This document shows positions 42,204 to 50,991 of a stretch of 64,000 nt of DNA, piece after piece; positions within the stretch are counted from its first letter, which is position 1; each line of letters begins with the position of its first letter. Below the pieces are notes generated by a model. That model searched no databases, was not told the DNA's origin, and was given only the letters and a program-made list of their open reading frames with translations. The position numbers and the translations under genes are program-made. Source of the stretch: Streptomyces globisporus (lineage in GTDB: Bacteria > Actinomycetota > Actinomycetes > Streptomycetales > Streptomycetaceae); the NCBI GenBank assembly GCA_014649555.1, contig BMTG01000002.1:558001-622000 (forward strand), in the 5' to 3' direction.

Positions 42204-43898
42204 ATGAGTGGCGATGATCCACTGGCCCCGGCGGCGGAGGGCCCGGCCTTGCACGAGGAACGTCTCCTCAGGCGGTACCAGGCGCTCATGGGCGCCGTAC
42301 CCCAGTCGGTGTGGGTGATGTCGCCCGGCGGCGAGGTCACCCTGTTGGCGGGAGGGGGCATCGCCCAGAAACTCTGGCACCCCGACGCCGGCACCTCGTG
42401 GATGGACGCCGTGCACCCCAAGGACCGGGACTGGTTCCAGCGGGCCTGGCGCGGGGCGACGCGGCAGCGGTCCCCCCTCGACACGATCGTCCGGGTACGG
42501 CTCGACGGCGCTCTCGACCGGTTCCGGCACATCAAGATCGTCGCCGCGCCCGTCGTCGAGGGCGACGGGGAGGTGGAATGGGTCGGCACCGCCACCGACG
42601 CGGAGGAGCACTGGCGCAGCCGTATGCGGGAGAAACTGCTGGCCAGGATGGCGGCGGTGCCCGCGGCCCACGATCTCTCGGAGGCCTTTCTGACGACGGC
42701 GGCGGCCGTGGTGCCGGAACTCGCCGACGCCGTGGCCATCTTCCGCGTACGGGACGGTGTCCAGGCCGTCGGGGACCCATCCGGCTCATCGGCCGCGGCG
42801 TTGCCGGAGCGGGTGGGGCTCGCTCCCGGGCTGCCCGCCCTTCCCCCGCTGGACGCCGGATTCCTGCTCGGGCCGGTCGCCCGGCGGGCCATCGAGGGCC
42901 AGGAGGCACGGCTGCTGGTCTTCCCGCCCGGTGGGCCCACCGGGGAGGGCCTCTCGGACGTCTCGGTCCGCTGGCTGCGGGAGGCCGGGGCGACCGGCGT
43001 CGCCCTGCTGCCCGTGGTGGTGGACGGCCGGACCGTCGCGCTGGCGACCATCGCGACCTGCCGGGGCAACCCGCCGCCGGACGAGGCCGACCTCTCCCTG
43101 CTGCGGGACGTCTTCCAGCAGATGAGCGGGCCGCTGCGCCGGACGATGGAGCTGCAGAGCATCCGCGGCACGACGCTCGCGCTCCAGCAGTCCTTCCTGG
43201 CCCCCCCGCCGTCCGTCGAAGGTCTCGCCATCGCCGCGCTCTACCACCCGGCGGACTCGGCGGCGGAGGTCGGCGGGGACTGGTACGACGCGGTCCGGCT
43301 CTCGGCCGACGCGCTCGCCCTGTCCATCGGCGACATCGCGGGCCACGACCTCGACGCGGCCACGGCGATGGGGCGGGTCAACAGCATGCTGAGGGGACTC
43401 GCGTACGACAGCGGTCCGGCCGCCAGTCCGGCGGACACACTGAGCCGGCTCGACCGGATCGTCCAGGCGCTCGACAGCCCTTCGATGGTCACCGTGGTGC
43501 ACGCGATCCTGCACCGGAGGGAACACGGCGGCTGGCGGATGGCCCTGTCCAACGCCGGCCACCCGCCGCCCCTGCTGATCCCGGCCGACGCGCCGGCCCG
43601 GTTCCTGCACGGCCTCACGGCCCCGGACCCGCCGCTCTGCGTCGCCGACCGTCTGTCCCGATCCACGCTCCACGCGATCCTGCGGAAGGGCGACATCCTG
43701 GTGTGCTACACCGACGGTCTGGTGGAGACGCCGGACTCGGACATCACCGACAACCTCCGGGGCCTGCGCGAACGCTCCGACGCACTGGCCCGCCGGGGCG
43801 TGCCGCTGCCGTCCCTGATCCACGGCCTGCTGCCCCCGTTGCACCACCGCCGGGACGACATCGCCGTCATCGCCCTGGAGGCGGAGCCGGACGGATGA
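42204..43898 (+). CDS. PAS-GAF-PP2C (SpoIIE/RsbU-type) protein phosphatase
   Basis: A 564-residue cytosolic signalling protein. Residues ~25-135 form a PAS domain (YQALMGAVPQSVWVMSPGGE, WMDAVHPKDRDWF). Residues ~150-305 form a GAF-like domain. From ~340 comes a PP2C phosphatase (AEVGGDWYDAVRLSADALAL, IGDIAGHDLDAATAMGRV, SNAGHPPPLL, VCYTDGLVE). Such proteins dephosphorylate anti-sigma antagonists in response to signals; Streptomyces has many. No cognate kinase or antagonist is adjacent. The ATG at 42204 begins the PAS region. Confidence 0.9.
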   Translation: MSGDDPLAPAAEGPALHEERLLRRYQALMGAVPQSVWVMSPGGEVTLLAGGGIAQKLWHPDAGTSWMDAVHPKDRDWFQRAWRGATRQRSPLDTIVRVRLDGALDRFRHIKIVAAPVVEGDGEVEWVGTATDAEEHWRSRMREKLLARMAAVPAAHDLSEAFLTTAAAVVPELADAVAIFRVRDGVQAVGDPSGSSAAALPERVGLAPGLPALPPLDAGFLLGPVARRAIEGQEARLLVFPPGGPTGEGLSDVSVRWLREAGATGVALLPVVVDGRTVALATIATCRGNPPPDEADLSLLRDVFQQMSGPLRRTMELQSIRGTTLALQQSFLAPPPSVEGLAIAALYHPADSAAEVGGDWYDAVRLSADALALSIGDIAGHDLDAATAMGRVNSMLRGLAYDSGPAASPADTLSRLDRIVQALDSPSMVTVVHAILHRREHGGWRMALSNAGHPPPLLIPADAPARFLHGLTAPDPPLCVADRLSRSTLHAILRKGDILVCYTDGLVETPDSDITDNLRGLRERSDALARRGVPLPSLIHGLLPPLHHRRDDIAVIALEAEPDG

Positions 43899-43922
43899 GC
43901 GCCTCGGCCGACGGCAGCACCG

Positions 43923-43952
43923 TTTGCGCCCGGAACAGCGCCTCCCTAATCT
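43923..43952 (+). promoter_or_regulatory. Putative promoter of the methyltransferase gene
   Basis: TTTGCG (43923-43928), an 18 bp spacer and TAATCT (43947-43952) form a reasonable promoter 34 bp upstream of the ATG at 43987. Confidence 0.45.
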
Positions 43953-43986
43953 CGATGAAGCCGTCCTCGGACGAAAGAAGCCCCGC

Positions 43987-44796
43987 ATGAACGCGCCGAA
44001 CGACCCCACGGCCGGACTCGTGACCTCCCGCGCCCACTCCGCCCGGGTGTACGACTACATCCTGGGCGGCAAGGACCACTACCCCGCGGACATCGAGGCG
44101 GGCGACGCCATGTGCCGGCACTGGCCCGCCCTTCCCGTCCACATGATGGAGAACCGCCGGTTCATGCACCGGGCCGCCCGCTTCCTCGCGGAGGAACGGG
44201 GCATCCGGCAGTTCCTGGACATCGGGACCGGTCTGCCGACCTCCCCGAACCTGCACGAGATCGTGCAGGAGGTGGCGCCGGAGTCGCACGTGGTCTACGT
44301 CGACAACGACCCCATCGTCCTCGCTCACGCCCGCGCCCTCCTGCAGAGTTCCCCCGAAGGCGCCACCGCCTACGTGGACGCGAACATGCACGACCCGGAC
44401 ACCATCCTGGACAGCCCGGAGTTCCGCGAACTCATCGATCTGAACCGTCCCGTCGGTCTCATGGTCATCGGCATCATGCACTTCATCGAGCAGCCGGACG
44501 ACCGGCGGCTGGTCCAGCACCTGCTGGACCCGCTGCCGTCGGGCAGTCATCTCGCGATGACCATCGGCACGGCGGACTTCGCGCCCGATGAGGTCAACCG
44601 GGTGGCCGAGGAGTACCGCAGGCAGGGCATGCCCTTCGTCCTTCGCGACCTGCCCACCGCCGCCTCGTTCTTCGACGGCCTGGAGTTGGCGGAACCGGGG
44701 ATCGCCCAGGTGCACCGGTGGCACCCCGGCCCGGAGCAGGACGGCGTCGACGGCCGGGACATCGCCATGTACGGGGCGGTCGCCCGGAAGCCCTGA
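43987..44796 (+). CDS. SAM-dependent methyltransferase, DUF574/Methyltransf_19 family
   Basis: A 269-residue methyltransferase of the family abundant in Streptomyces. It has SARVYDYILGGKDHYPAD at the N-terminus, RQFLDIGTGLPTSPNLHEI (SAM-binding motif I), VVYVDNDPIVLAHARALL (acidic residue at the end of beta-2) and the C-terminal MYGAVARK. Substrate unknown. The ATG at 43987 begins the conserved region; an ATG at 43924 is also in frame. It lies 88 bp after the phosphatase gene and converges on the SDR gene. Confidence 0.88.
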   Translation: MNAPNDPTAGLVTSRAHSARVYDYILGGKDHYPADIEAGDAMCRHWPALPVHMMENRRFMHRAARFLAEERGIRQFLDIGTGLPTSPNLHEIVQEVAPESHVVYVDNDPIVLAHARALLQSSPEGATAYVDANMHDPDTILDSPEFRELIDLNRPVGLMVIGIMHFIEQPDDRRLVQHLLDPLPSGSHLAMTIGTADFAPDEVNRVAEEYRRQGMPFVLRDLPTAASFFDGLELAEPGIAQVHRWHPGPEQDGVDGRDIAMYGAVARKP

Positions 44797-44826
44797 CGCC
44801 GGCGGCCACCGGGGCGCCGGGCCGGA

Positions 44827-45615
44827 TCAGACGGCCGACCAGCCGTCGTCCACGGGGAGCACCGCGCCGTTGACGAAGGACGCCGCGTCGGAGGCGAGCC
44901 AGACGATGGCGGCGGCCTGTTCGTCCGCCGAACCGAGCCGGCCCATGCCGGCGCCAATAAGGCCCTTGACGACGGCGGGGCCGTGAGCGTCGGGGCGGGC
45001 GTCGACGCCGATGCCGGTCGCGGTGGGTCCCGGCGCGATGACGTTGGCCCGGATGCCCTGCCCTCGGTACATCACCGCCAGGTTCTTCACGAGACCGGTG
45101 ACCCCGTGCTTGGCGGCGGTGTACGCGGCTCCGGCAGCACCGCCGCGCAGGCCGGCCTCGGAGCCGGTGAAGACCAGGGACCCGCCGCCGGCGGCCAGCA
45201 TGGGGGGAAGGACGGCACGGGTGAGGAGGAAGGGAGCCGTGAGGTCGACCCGCAGCACCCGCTCCCATTCGGCGTCGTCGGTCTCGTGGGCGGCCGACAT
45301 CCGGTCCATGACACCCGCGTTGTTGACCAGGACGTCGATCCCGCCGAACTCCGCCACCGCCTGCTCCACCAGGAAGTCCACCGTCCGCTGCTCGGCCAGA
45401 TCGCCGACCCCGGTCAGGGCGGTGCCCCCGGCGGCGGTGATCTGCCGTACGGTCTCCTCGACCCCGCTCGCGTCCAGGTCGGCGGCCAGGACGTGGTCCC
45501 CCTGGGCGGCGAAGGCCAGGGCGGCGGCGCGGCCGATGCCGGACGCGGCCCCGGTGACGATCACTCCGCGGTACGGGCGGGCGGGGGCGTCCTTGCCGGA
45601 TGCGACCGCGTTCAT
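44827..45615 (-). CDS. Short-chain dehydrogenase/reductase
   Basis: A 262-residue classical SDR: VTGAASGIGRAAALAFA (cofactor), NNAGVMDRMSAAHE, and the catalytic Ser plus YTAAKHG (Tyr-x3-Lys). It ends with VDDGWSAV. The acidic DLDASG after beta-2 suggests NAD rather than NADP. It lies 56 bp downstream of the Baeyer-Villiger monooxygenase gene on the same strand and likely oxidises an alcohol to the ketone used by that enzyme (inference). Confidence 0.88.
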   Translation of the reverse strand: MNAVASGKDAPARPYRGVIVTGAASGIGRAAALAFAAQGDHVLAADLDASGVEETVRQITAAGGTALTGVGDLAEQRTVDFLVEQAVAEFGGIDVLVNNAGVMDRMSAAHETDDAEWERVLRVDLTAPFLLTRAVLPPMLAAGGGSLVFTGSEAGLRGGAAGAAYTAAKHGVTGLVKNLAVMYRGQGIRANVIAPGPTATGIGVDARPDAHGPAVVKGLIGAGMGRLGSADEQAAAIVWLASDAASFVNGAVLPVDDGWSAV

Positions 45616-45671
45616 GGTGAAGTCCTCTCGGTGGAAGGGGAGTTGTCCGGTCGTGGGCGGAACGGGGCGGG

Positions 45672-47480
45672 TCAGGAGCGCGGAACGGTCCGGGAACGCA
45701 GGACCTCCGTCAGGGACTTCTCCCGCCACTCCTGAAGGAGTTGGTGGAAGGCGACGGCCCCGTGCGGATAGGCGATCGGGCCGTTGGGCCTGCCCCGGCC
45801 CTCGCGGTTGTAGTAGCCGGGGGTGCACTCGGCGTGGAACCACTCGTGGTCGGGAGCGCCTTCGGCCAGGACGGCGAGCCAGGAGTCCTCGGACGCGGGA
45901 GAGGGCTCGATGAGGGCGTCGTCCGCCTCGGCTGCCGCGACGAGGGCTGCGGCGTGGACGGCCTGCTCGTCCAGAATGTGGGTGAAGTTGACGCTGCTGG
46001 CGTTCTGGAGGGTCCCCAGCTGGATGAGGTTGGGGAAGCCGTTGCTCGTGAACCCGTGCAGCGTACGGGGGCCCTGCCGCCGCCACCGGTCGAGCAGGTG
46101 GACACCGCCCCGGCCGCGTACCGGCAGCCGGCCCGAGTGGATGCCGGAGGTGCCGACGTTGAAGCCGGTGGCGAAGATCAGGCAGTCCAGTGCGTACGCG
46201 GTGCCGCCGACGACGACCCCGTCCTCGGTGACACGCTCGATGCCGTGGGTGTCGGCGGTGTCGACCAGGGTGACGTTGTCGCGGTTGAACGCCGGGTAGT
46301 ACAGGTCGGAGAAGGTGGGCCGCTTGCAGGCGTAGCGGTACCAGGGCTTGAGCCTCTCCGCCGTCTCCGGGTCCGTGACGCAGCGGTCGACCCGGGCGCG
46401 CAGCTCGGTCATCTTGGCGGCGTCGGCCGCCTCGTAGGCCGCTTCGAAGGTCTGCCGGTCACCGTGGCGGCGGAAGCTCGGCAGGAGCTTCTCCAGCAAC
46501 CCCGCCGACGTGGTCCAGCGGTCCGCCACGAGGTCCTGTTCGGCGCTCTCGCCGGAGACGATGCGCAGGAAGTTGTCCCGCCGTTCGCGTGCCCAGCCCG
46601 CGCGGCCGGCGCCCACGTCCCCGGGTGCGGTACGGCGGTTGGCGCGCTCGTCCACGGTGGAGGGGGTGCGCTGGAAGACGTAGAGGTGTCCGGCGTCCTC
46701 GGCCAGCATCGGAATGGCCTGGATGCCGGTGGCACCGGTCCCCACGATCCCCACCCGCTTGTCCGCGAGACGGGTCATGCCGCCCTCCGGGGTGCCGCCG
46801 GTGTAGGCGTAGTCCCACCGCGAGGTGTGGAACGTGTGGCCCGCGAAGTCCTCGACACCGGGGATGCCGGGAAGCTTCGGGTCGGTAAGGGTGCCGGTGG
46901 CGCTGACGACGTAGGCCGCCCGGAAATCGTCCCCGCGATCCGTGGAGACGAGCCAGGTCTCCGACGCCTCGTCCCAGGTCAGACCCGTGACTCCGGTGGA
47001 GAACAGGGCGTCGGCGTAGAGGTCGAACCGGCGCGCGATCCGTACCGCGTGGCGGCGGATCTCGTCCCCGGGGGCGTACTTCCACCGGGGGACGTACCCG
47101 GTCTCGTCGAGCATCGGCAGATACACGTGGGACTCGACGTCGCAGTGGACGCCCGGGTAGCGGTTCCAGTACCAGGTGCCCCCGAAGTCGCCGCCCTTCT
47201 CGACGATCCGGACCCGGGCCACCCCCTGCTGCCGCAGGCGGGCCCCGGTGAGGATGCCGCCGAACCCGCCGCCTATGACGGCGACGTCGACGAGGTCGTG
47301 GAGGGTGGCGCGTTCCACCGGCCCCTCCGTGTACGGATCGGCCGCGTAGTAGCCGAACTCGGCGTCGGCGTCCCGGTACTGGGCCGCGCCGTCGGGACGG
47401 ACGCGCCGTTCGCGTTCGAGGCGGTAGCGCTCGCGCAGGGCGGCGAGCTCGTGGGGGTCAGGGGTGTGAGGAGTCGTCAT
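45672..47480 (-). CDS. Baeyer-Villiger-type flavin monooxygenase
   Basis: A 602-residue FAD/NADPH enzyme. VIGGGFGGILTG (~68-79) binds FAD, and VGTGATGIQAIP binds NADPH. The type I Baeyer-Villiger fingerprint F-x-G-x3-H-x3-W is exact (Phe212, Gly214, His218, Trp222). GGTWYWNRYPGVHCD and FSDLYYPAFNRDNVTLVD match cyclohexanone/phenylacetone monooxygenases. It inserts oxygen next to a ketone to make an ester or lactone. It heads an operon with the SDR gene and faces a lactonase-like gene. Confidence 0.92.
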   Translation of the reverse strand: MTTPHTPDPHELAALRERYRLERERRVRPDGAAQYRDADAEFGYYAADPYTEGPVERATLHDLVDVAVIGGGFGGILTGARLRQQGVARVRIVEKGGDFGGTWYWNRYPGVHCDVESHVYLPMLDETGYVPRWKYAPGDEIRRHAVRIARRFDLYADALFSTGVTGLTWDEASETWLVSTDRGDDFRAAYVVSATGTLTDPKLPGIPGVEDFAGHTFHTSRWDYAYTGGTPEGGMTRLADKRVGIVGTGATGIQAIPMLAEDAGHLYVFQRTPSTVDERANRRTAPGDVGAGRAGWARERRDNFLRIVSGESAEQDLVADRWTTSAGLLEKLLPSFRRHGDRQTFEAAYEAADAAKMTELRARVDRCVTDPETAERLKPWYRYACKRPTFSDLYYPAFNRDNVTLVDTADTHGIERVTEDGVVVGGTAYALDCLIFATGFNVGTSGIHSGRLPVRGRGGVHLLDRWRRQGPRTLHGFTSNGFPNLIQLGTLQNASSVNFTHILDEQAVHAAALVAAAEADDALIEPSPASEDSWLAVLAEGAPDHEWFHAECTPGYYNREGRGRPNGPIAYPHGAVAFHQLLQEWREKSLTEVLRSRTVPRS

Positions 47481-47533
47481 GGGGGTCCTCGATCCGTGCG
47501 GTGGGGCGGCCCCGGGCAGGCCGGCATCCGCTA

Positions 47534-47564
47534 CGGTAGCAACTACCGGACAACACTGTCCGGT
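47534..47564. promoter_or_regulatory. Operator candidates between the BVMO and lactonase-like genes
   Basis: ACCGGACA-ACAC-TGTCCGGT (47545-47564) is a perfect 20 bp dyad. It overlaps a second one, CGGTAG-CAA-CTACCG (47534-47548). Both lie in the divergent intergenic region 47481-47668. The size and symmetry suit a TetR-family protein. Confidence 0.6.
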
Positions 47565-47668
47565 TGGTGTCCGGCAGTCCGGCGCTGCCCGGCCGGGGTG
47601 CTCCCCCGGCCCCGTACTCCGCGCTCCGGCCCCGCCCCCGCCCCGTGGACAGGAAGAGCGATCCCCTC

Positions 47669-48694
47669 ATGCGGCTCACGCAGCGACGACCGGCCCGGCC
47701 CCTCTCCGTGCTCGCCACCATCGGCGCACTGTTCCTCACCGGCTGCGGCACCCAGAGCGGCACTCCAGGAGGCGAGACGGGTTCCGCCTCCGGAAGCCGG
47801 ACGATCCGGGCGCAGCAGTTCATGCAGCTGACCGAGGTGCACGACGAGACGGGGATGACCCTGCTGGAGGGGCCGGTGTTCGGCGAGGACGGCGGCCTGT
47901 ACGTCGTCGACGTCACCGCACCCGAGGGCCGGCCCAAGGTCATGCGCGTCGACGTCCGGCGGAAGACCTCCCGGTCGGTCCACACGGACGGCCGGGGGGC
48001 CTACACCTCGGCCCAGTTCAGCCCGTACGACGGGCGGCTCCACCTCAGCGACTTCGCGCACGGCGAGATCGTGAGCCTGGCCCCCGGCGGCGACCCGCGG
48101 ACCGTCTTCTCCGGCGATGTCGACGGGGAGCCGATGAACCCCGACGACATCGCCTTCGACCCCAGGGGCAATCTGTACGTCAGCGACTCGCGCGGCCTGT
48201 CCGAGGGCACGGCGCGCGGGCGGGTGGTCCGGATCGACCGGAAGAGCGGCGAGGCCACCGTGCTGGCCGACGACCTGGCCGCGCCGAACGGGATCAGCTT
48301 CGACCCCGATTACCGGGGGCTCTGGTTCAGCGAGCTGACCGAGAACCGGATCTCCTACCTGCGCCTCGACGAGGCGGGCGCGGTGACGTCCCGGCACACC
48401 GCCATCCGCGTGGACGGAGGGATCGCCCAGACCGACTCCATCGCGGTGGACGCGGACGGCAACCTCTACCAGGGGCTGCACGGGCGGGCGGCCATGGCCG
48501 TCTTCAGCCCGCACGGTGAGCGGCTGGCGACGGTCGAACTGCCCGCGCGGGCCAAGGGCCTGGAGTCGGCGACGAACGTGGCCATCACGCCCGGCGGGAC
48601 GAGGGCGTACCTGACGGTGAGCGGTCCCGCCGGGGGCTACCTCTACACCTTCGAGGCGCTCGCGGAGGGCACCCGCCAGTCCAACGGCGGCTGA
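47669..48694 (+). CDS. SMP-30/gluconolactonase-like lipoprotein
   Basis: A 341-residue exported lipoprotein (lipobox LFLTGC at about residue 30). The mature part is a six-bladed beta-propeller: LLEGPVFGEDGGLYVVDV, NPDDIAFDPRGNLYVSDSRG, PNGISFDPDYRGLWFSE and TDSIAVDADGNLYQGL. The Glu in EGPVF and Asn/Asp residues in PNG and TDS are the usual metal ligands of SMP-30 lactonases. It could hydrolyse the lactone made by the adjacent BVMO, although it acts outside the membrane. The ATG at 47669 follows AGGAAGAG. Confidence 0.82.
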   Translation: MRLTQRRPARPLSVLATIGALFLTGCGTQSGTPGGETGSASGSRTIRAQQFMQLTEVHDETGMTLLEGPVFGEDGGLYVVDVTAPEGRPKVMRVDVRRKTSRSVHTDGRGAYTSAQFSPYDGRLHLSDFAHGEIVSLAPGGDPRTVFSGDVDGEPMNPDDIAFDPRGNLYVSDSRGLSEGTARGRVVRIDRKSGEATVLADDLAAPNGISFDPDYRGLWFSELTENRISYLRLDEAGAVTSRHTAIRVDGGIAQTDSIAVDADGNLYQGLHGRAAMAVFSPHGERLATVELPARAKGLESATNVAITPGGTRAYLTVSGPAGGYLYTFEALAEGTRQSNGG

Positions 48695-48719
48695 GCGCGC
48701 CCGCCGGTGCGGCCCCTTC

Positions 48720-49310
48720 TCAATCGCCGAAGGCCCGCACCGGTCCCACCTCGACGCCGAGCAGCCGCCAGGCGGCCAGCGCCCGGAGTTCACGCTCCGC
48801 GCGGGTCGGGCCGATCACGGCGGCGGAGACCATGGCGACGGCGAGCGCGAGATCGTCCCCGTCGCTCAGCCGGTGCTCGGCGGGGAGGTGCCGCCGCAGG
48901 GCGCGCTCCACCCGCTCGGACAGTCCGAGGACGTGAGCGCGGATGCCCGAGCGGCTGCCGACCCGTTCGGCGTGGAGGAGGCCGATGAAGGCCGCCGAGT
49001 CCGCGAGATGCCACGTCAGCACCCCGAGCACCCCGGCGAACGTCGCGTCCCGGCCCGCCGCCTCCTGCTCGATCTGCCGCACGTTCTCCTCCAGGACCGC
49101 CGCGACCGCCGCGGCCCGGTCGGGGAAGTGCCGGTAGAGAACGCCCTGCCCGACCCCGGCCCGGCGCGCTATCGCCGAGAGCGGGGCTTCCAGGCCGTGC
49201 TCCGCGAAGACCTCCCGGGCGGCGGTGACAAGAGCGGACCGGTTCCGGGCGGCGGCCTTCGGCCCGTCGTTCGCGGGCCGTCGCCCGTGCTGCTCGCTGT
49301 GCTCCACCAC
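48720..49310 (-). CDS. TetR-family transcriptional regulator
   Basis: A 196-residue TetR regulator: LVTAAREVFAEHGLEAPLSAIARRAGVGQGVLYRHFPDR is the DNA-binding domain. The C-terminal domain is helical. It is convergent with the lactonase-like gene and divergent from the MHS transporter. Candidate targets are the 47.55 kb dyad and/or the transporter promoter. Confidence 0.88.
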   Translation of the reverse strand: MVEHSEQHGRRPANDGPKAAARNRSALVTAAREVFAEHGLEAPLSAIARRAGVGQGVLYRHFPDRAAAVAAVLEENVRQIEQEAAGRDATFAGVLGVLTWHLADSAAFIGLLHAERVGSRSGIRAHVLGLSERVERALRRHLPAEHRLSDGDDLALAVAMVSAAVIGPTRAERELRALAAWRLLGVEVGPVRAFGD

Positions 49311-49414
49311 CCCGGCAGCCTACCGGCGAGCCCCGTCCGGCCTCCCCCGCGGCCTCGCCGACGGCGTCGGGGCGGCATTGCCATGGTGGAGGCACTCACT
49401 CTCGCGCCCATAAC

Positions 49415-49431
49415 TATGGTGTTCCGCCATA
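49415..49431. promoter_or_regulatory. Inverted repeat in the TetR/MHS-transporter divergent region
   Basis: TATGG-TGTTCCG-CCATA lies in the 150-200 bp divergent region and overlaps a TATACG that could serve as a -10. It is a candidate operator for the transporter gene. The evidence is modest. Confidence 0.4.
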
Positions 49432-49505
49432 TACGCCTCTGAACTGCGTGTTTCTACGGTATGGCGACACCGAATCGTCCCCGCACACGCCTGGAAGTGG
49501 TGCAC

Positions 49506-50894
49506 ATGGTCGCCGCAACTCCCTCCCCGAAGTCATCAGGATCCATCAGGCGCATCGTCGCGGCCAGCCTCGTCGGCACCACCATCGAGTGGTACGACTT
49601 CTTCCTCTACGGCTCGGCCGCCGCCCTCGTGTTCAACTCGCTCTTCTTCCCCAGCAGCGATCCGCTGGTCGGCACGCTGCTGGCGTTCCTGACGTACGCG
49701 GTCGGCTTCGCCGCCCGTCCCCTCGGCGGCGTCGTCTTCGGCCACTACGGCGACAAGATCGGCCGCAAGAAGCTGCTCGTGCTCAGCCTGCTCATGATGG
49801 GCGGTGCCACCTTCGCCATGGGCCTGCTGCCCACCCACGCGAGCATCGGGGTGTGGGCGCCGATCCTGCTGACCGTCCTGCGCCTGGTGCAGGGCTTCGC
49901 ACTCGGCGGCGAGTGGGGCGGCGCGGTGCTGCTGGTCTCCGAGCACGGCGGCGACGAACGGCGCGGCTTCTGGGCCTCCTGGCCGCAGTCCGGTGCGCCC
50001 GGCGGCAATCTGCTGGCGACCGGCGTCCTGGCGCTGCTCGCGGCCGTCCAGTCCGACGAGGCGTTCCTCGCCTGGGGCTGGCGCATCCCGTTCCTGCTGT
50101 CCGGCGTCCTCGTCATGATCGGTCTGTGGATCCGGATCTCCGTCGAGGAGTCCCCGGTCTTCCTGGAGGCGCAGCGCAAGTCGGCCGAGGCTGCCGCGCA
50201 GGGGGAGAAGGAACAGCCCCCGGTCGTCGAGGTGTTCCGCAAGAGCTGGCGCGAGGTGCTCCTCGCGATCGGCACGCGCTTCGGCGAGAACATCTCGTAC
50301 TACATCCTCACCGCCTTCCTGCTCGTCTACGTGACCGTGCACCTGGAGATGTCCAGGAGCGACGCCCTGAACGCCGTTCTGATCGGCTCCGCGGTGCACT
50401 TCGTCACCATCCCGCTGTGGGGTGCGCTCTCGGACCGGCTGGGCCGCCGCCCGGTCACCCTGATCGGCGCGGTCGGCATGGCGGCGTGGGCGTTCGGGTT
50501 CTTCGCGCTCCTGGACACCAGGTCGTTCCCCGTCATCGTCCTCGCGGTCACCCTCGGCCTGCTGCTGCACGGCGCGATGTACGGTCCGCAGGCGGCGTTC
50601 ATCTCGGAGATGTTCGACACGAAGGTCCGCTACTCCGGCGCCTCGATGGGCTCCCAGCTCGCCTCGATCATCGGCGGCGCCCTCGCCCCGCTGATCGCGG
50701 TCGAACTGCTCAAGGACTACGAGTCGTCCGTCCCGATCTCCGTCTACCTCTGCTTCGCCTCCCTGGTCACCGCGGTGACGGTCTGGGTGGCCAAGGAGAC
50801 CCGCGGCCGCGACCTGACCAAGGACGGCCTGGACCGTTCCGGCCCGGCCACGCCGGCCGCGACCGTCAAGGACTCGGTCCCCCTCGGCCGCTGA
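49506..50894 (+). CDS. MHS-family MFS transporter
   Basis: A 462-residue transporter with 12 helices, of the metabolite:H+ symporter group (shikimate, dicarboxylates, proline/betaine). AASLVGTTIEWYDFFLYGSAAAL, RPLGGVVFGHYGDKIGRKK, RLVQGFALGGEWGGAVLL and GPQAAFISEMF are diagnostic. The start is uncertain: ATG 49506 has GGAAG upstream, while ATG 49461 would give 15 more residues and perhaps a leaderless mRNA. The substrate is unknown; an organic acid is likely. Confidence 0.9.
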   Translation: MVAATPSPKSSGSIRRIVAASLVGTTIEWYDFFLYGSAAALVFNSLFFPSSDPLVGTLLAFLTYAVGFAARPLGGVVFGHYGDKIGRKKLLVLSLLMMGGATFAMGLLPTHASIGVWAPILLTVLRLVQGFALGGEWGGAVLLVSEHGGDERRGFWASWPQSGAPGGNLLATGVLALLAAVQSDEAFLAWGWRIPFLLSGVLVMIGLWIRISVEESPVFLEAQRKSAEAAAQGEKEQPPVVEVFRKSWREVLLAIGTRFGENISYYILTAFLLVYVTVHLEMSRSDALNAVLIGSAVHFVTIPLWGALSDRLGRRPVTLIGAVGMAAWAFGFFALLDTRSFPVIVLAVTLGLLLHGAMYGPQAAFISEMFDTKVRYSGASMGSQLASIIGGALAPLIAVELLKDYESSVPISVYLCFASLVTAVTVWVAKETRGRDLTKDGLDRSGPATPAATVKDSVPLGR

Positions 50895-50900
50895 CGCCCC

Positions 50901-50946
50901 GCCCTCCCGCGCGCCGCACCGCTTCGTACGCCGTGCGCGGGAGGGC
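50901..50946 (+). terminator. Terminator after the MHS transporter gene
   Basis: GCCCTCCCGCGC (50901-50912) pairs perfectly with GCGCGGGAGGGC (50935-50946), followed by TGTTCCCGTTT. It lies seven bases after the stop codon. It also separates this gene from the downstream regulator. Confidence 0.75.
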
Positions 50947-50991
50947 TGTTCCCGTTTGCCCGCTCGGCCCCTCCCGGGAGGCGATCACCGT

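Noticed and set aside
45616-46086. Upstream extension of the SDR gene into the monooxygenase gene
   Set aside because: The Rossmann motif begins shortly after the ATG at 45615, and the extension overlaps a clear coding region.
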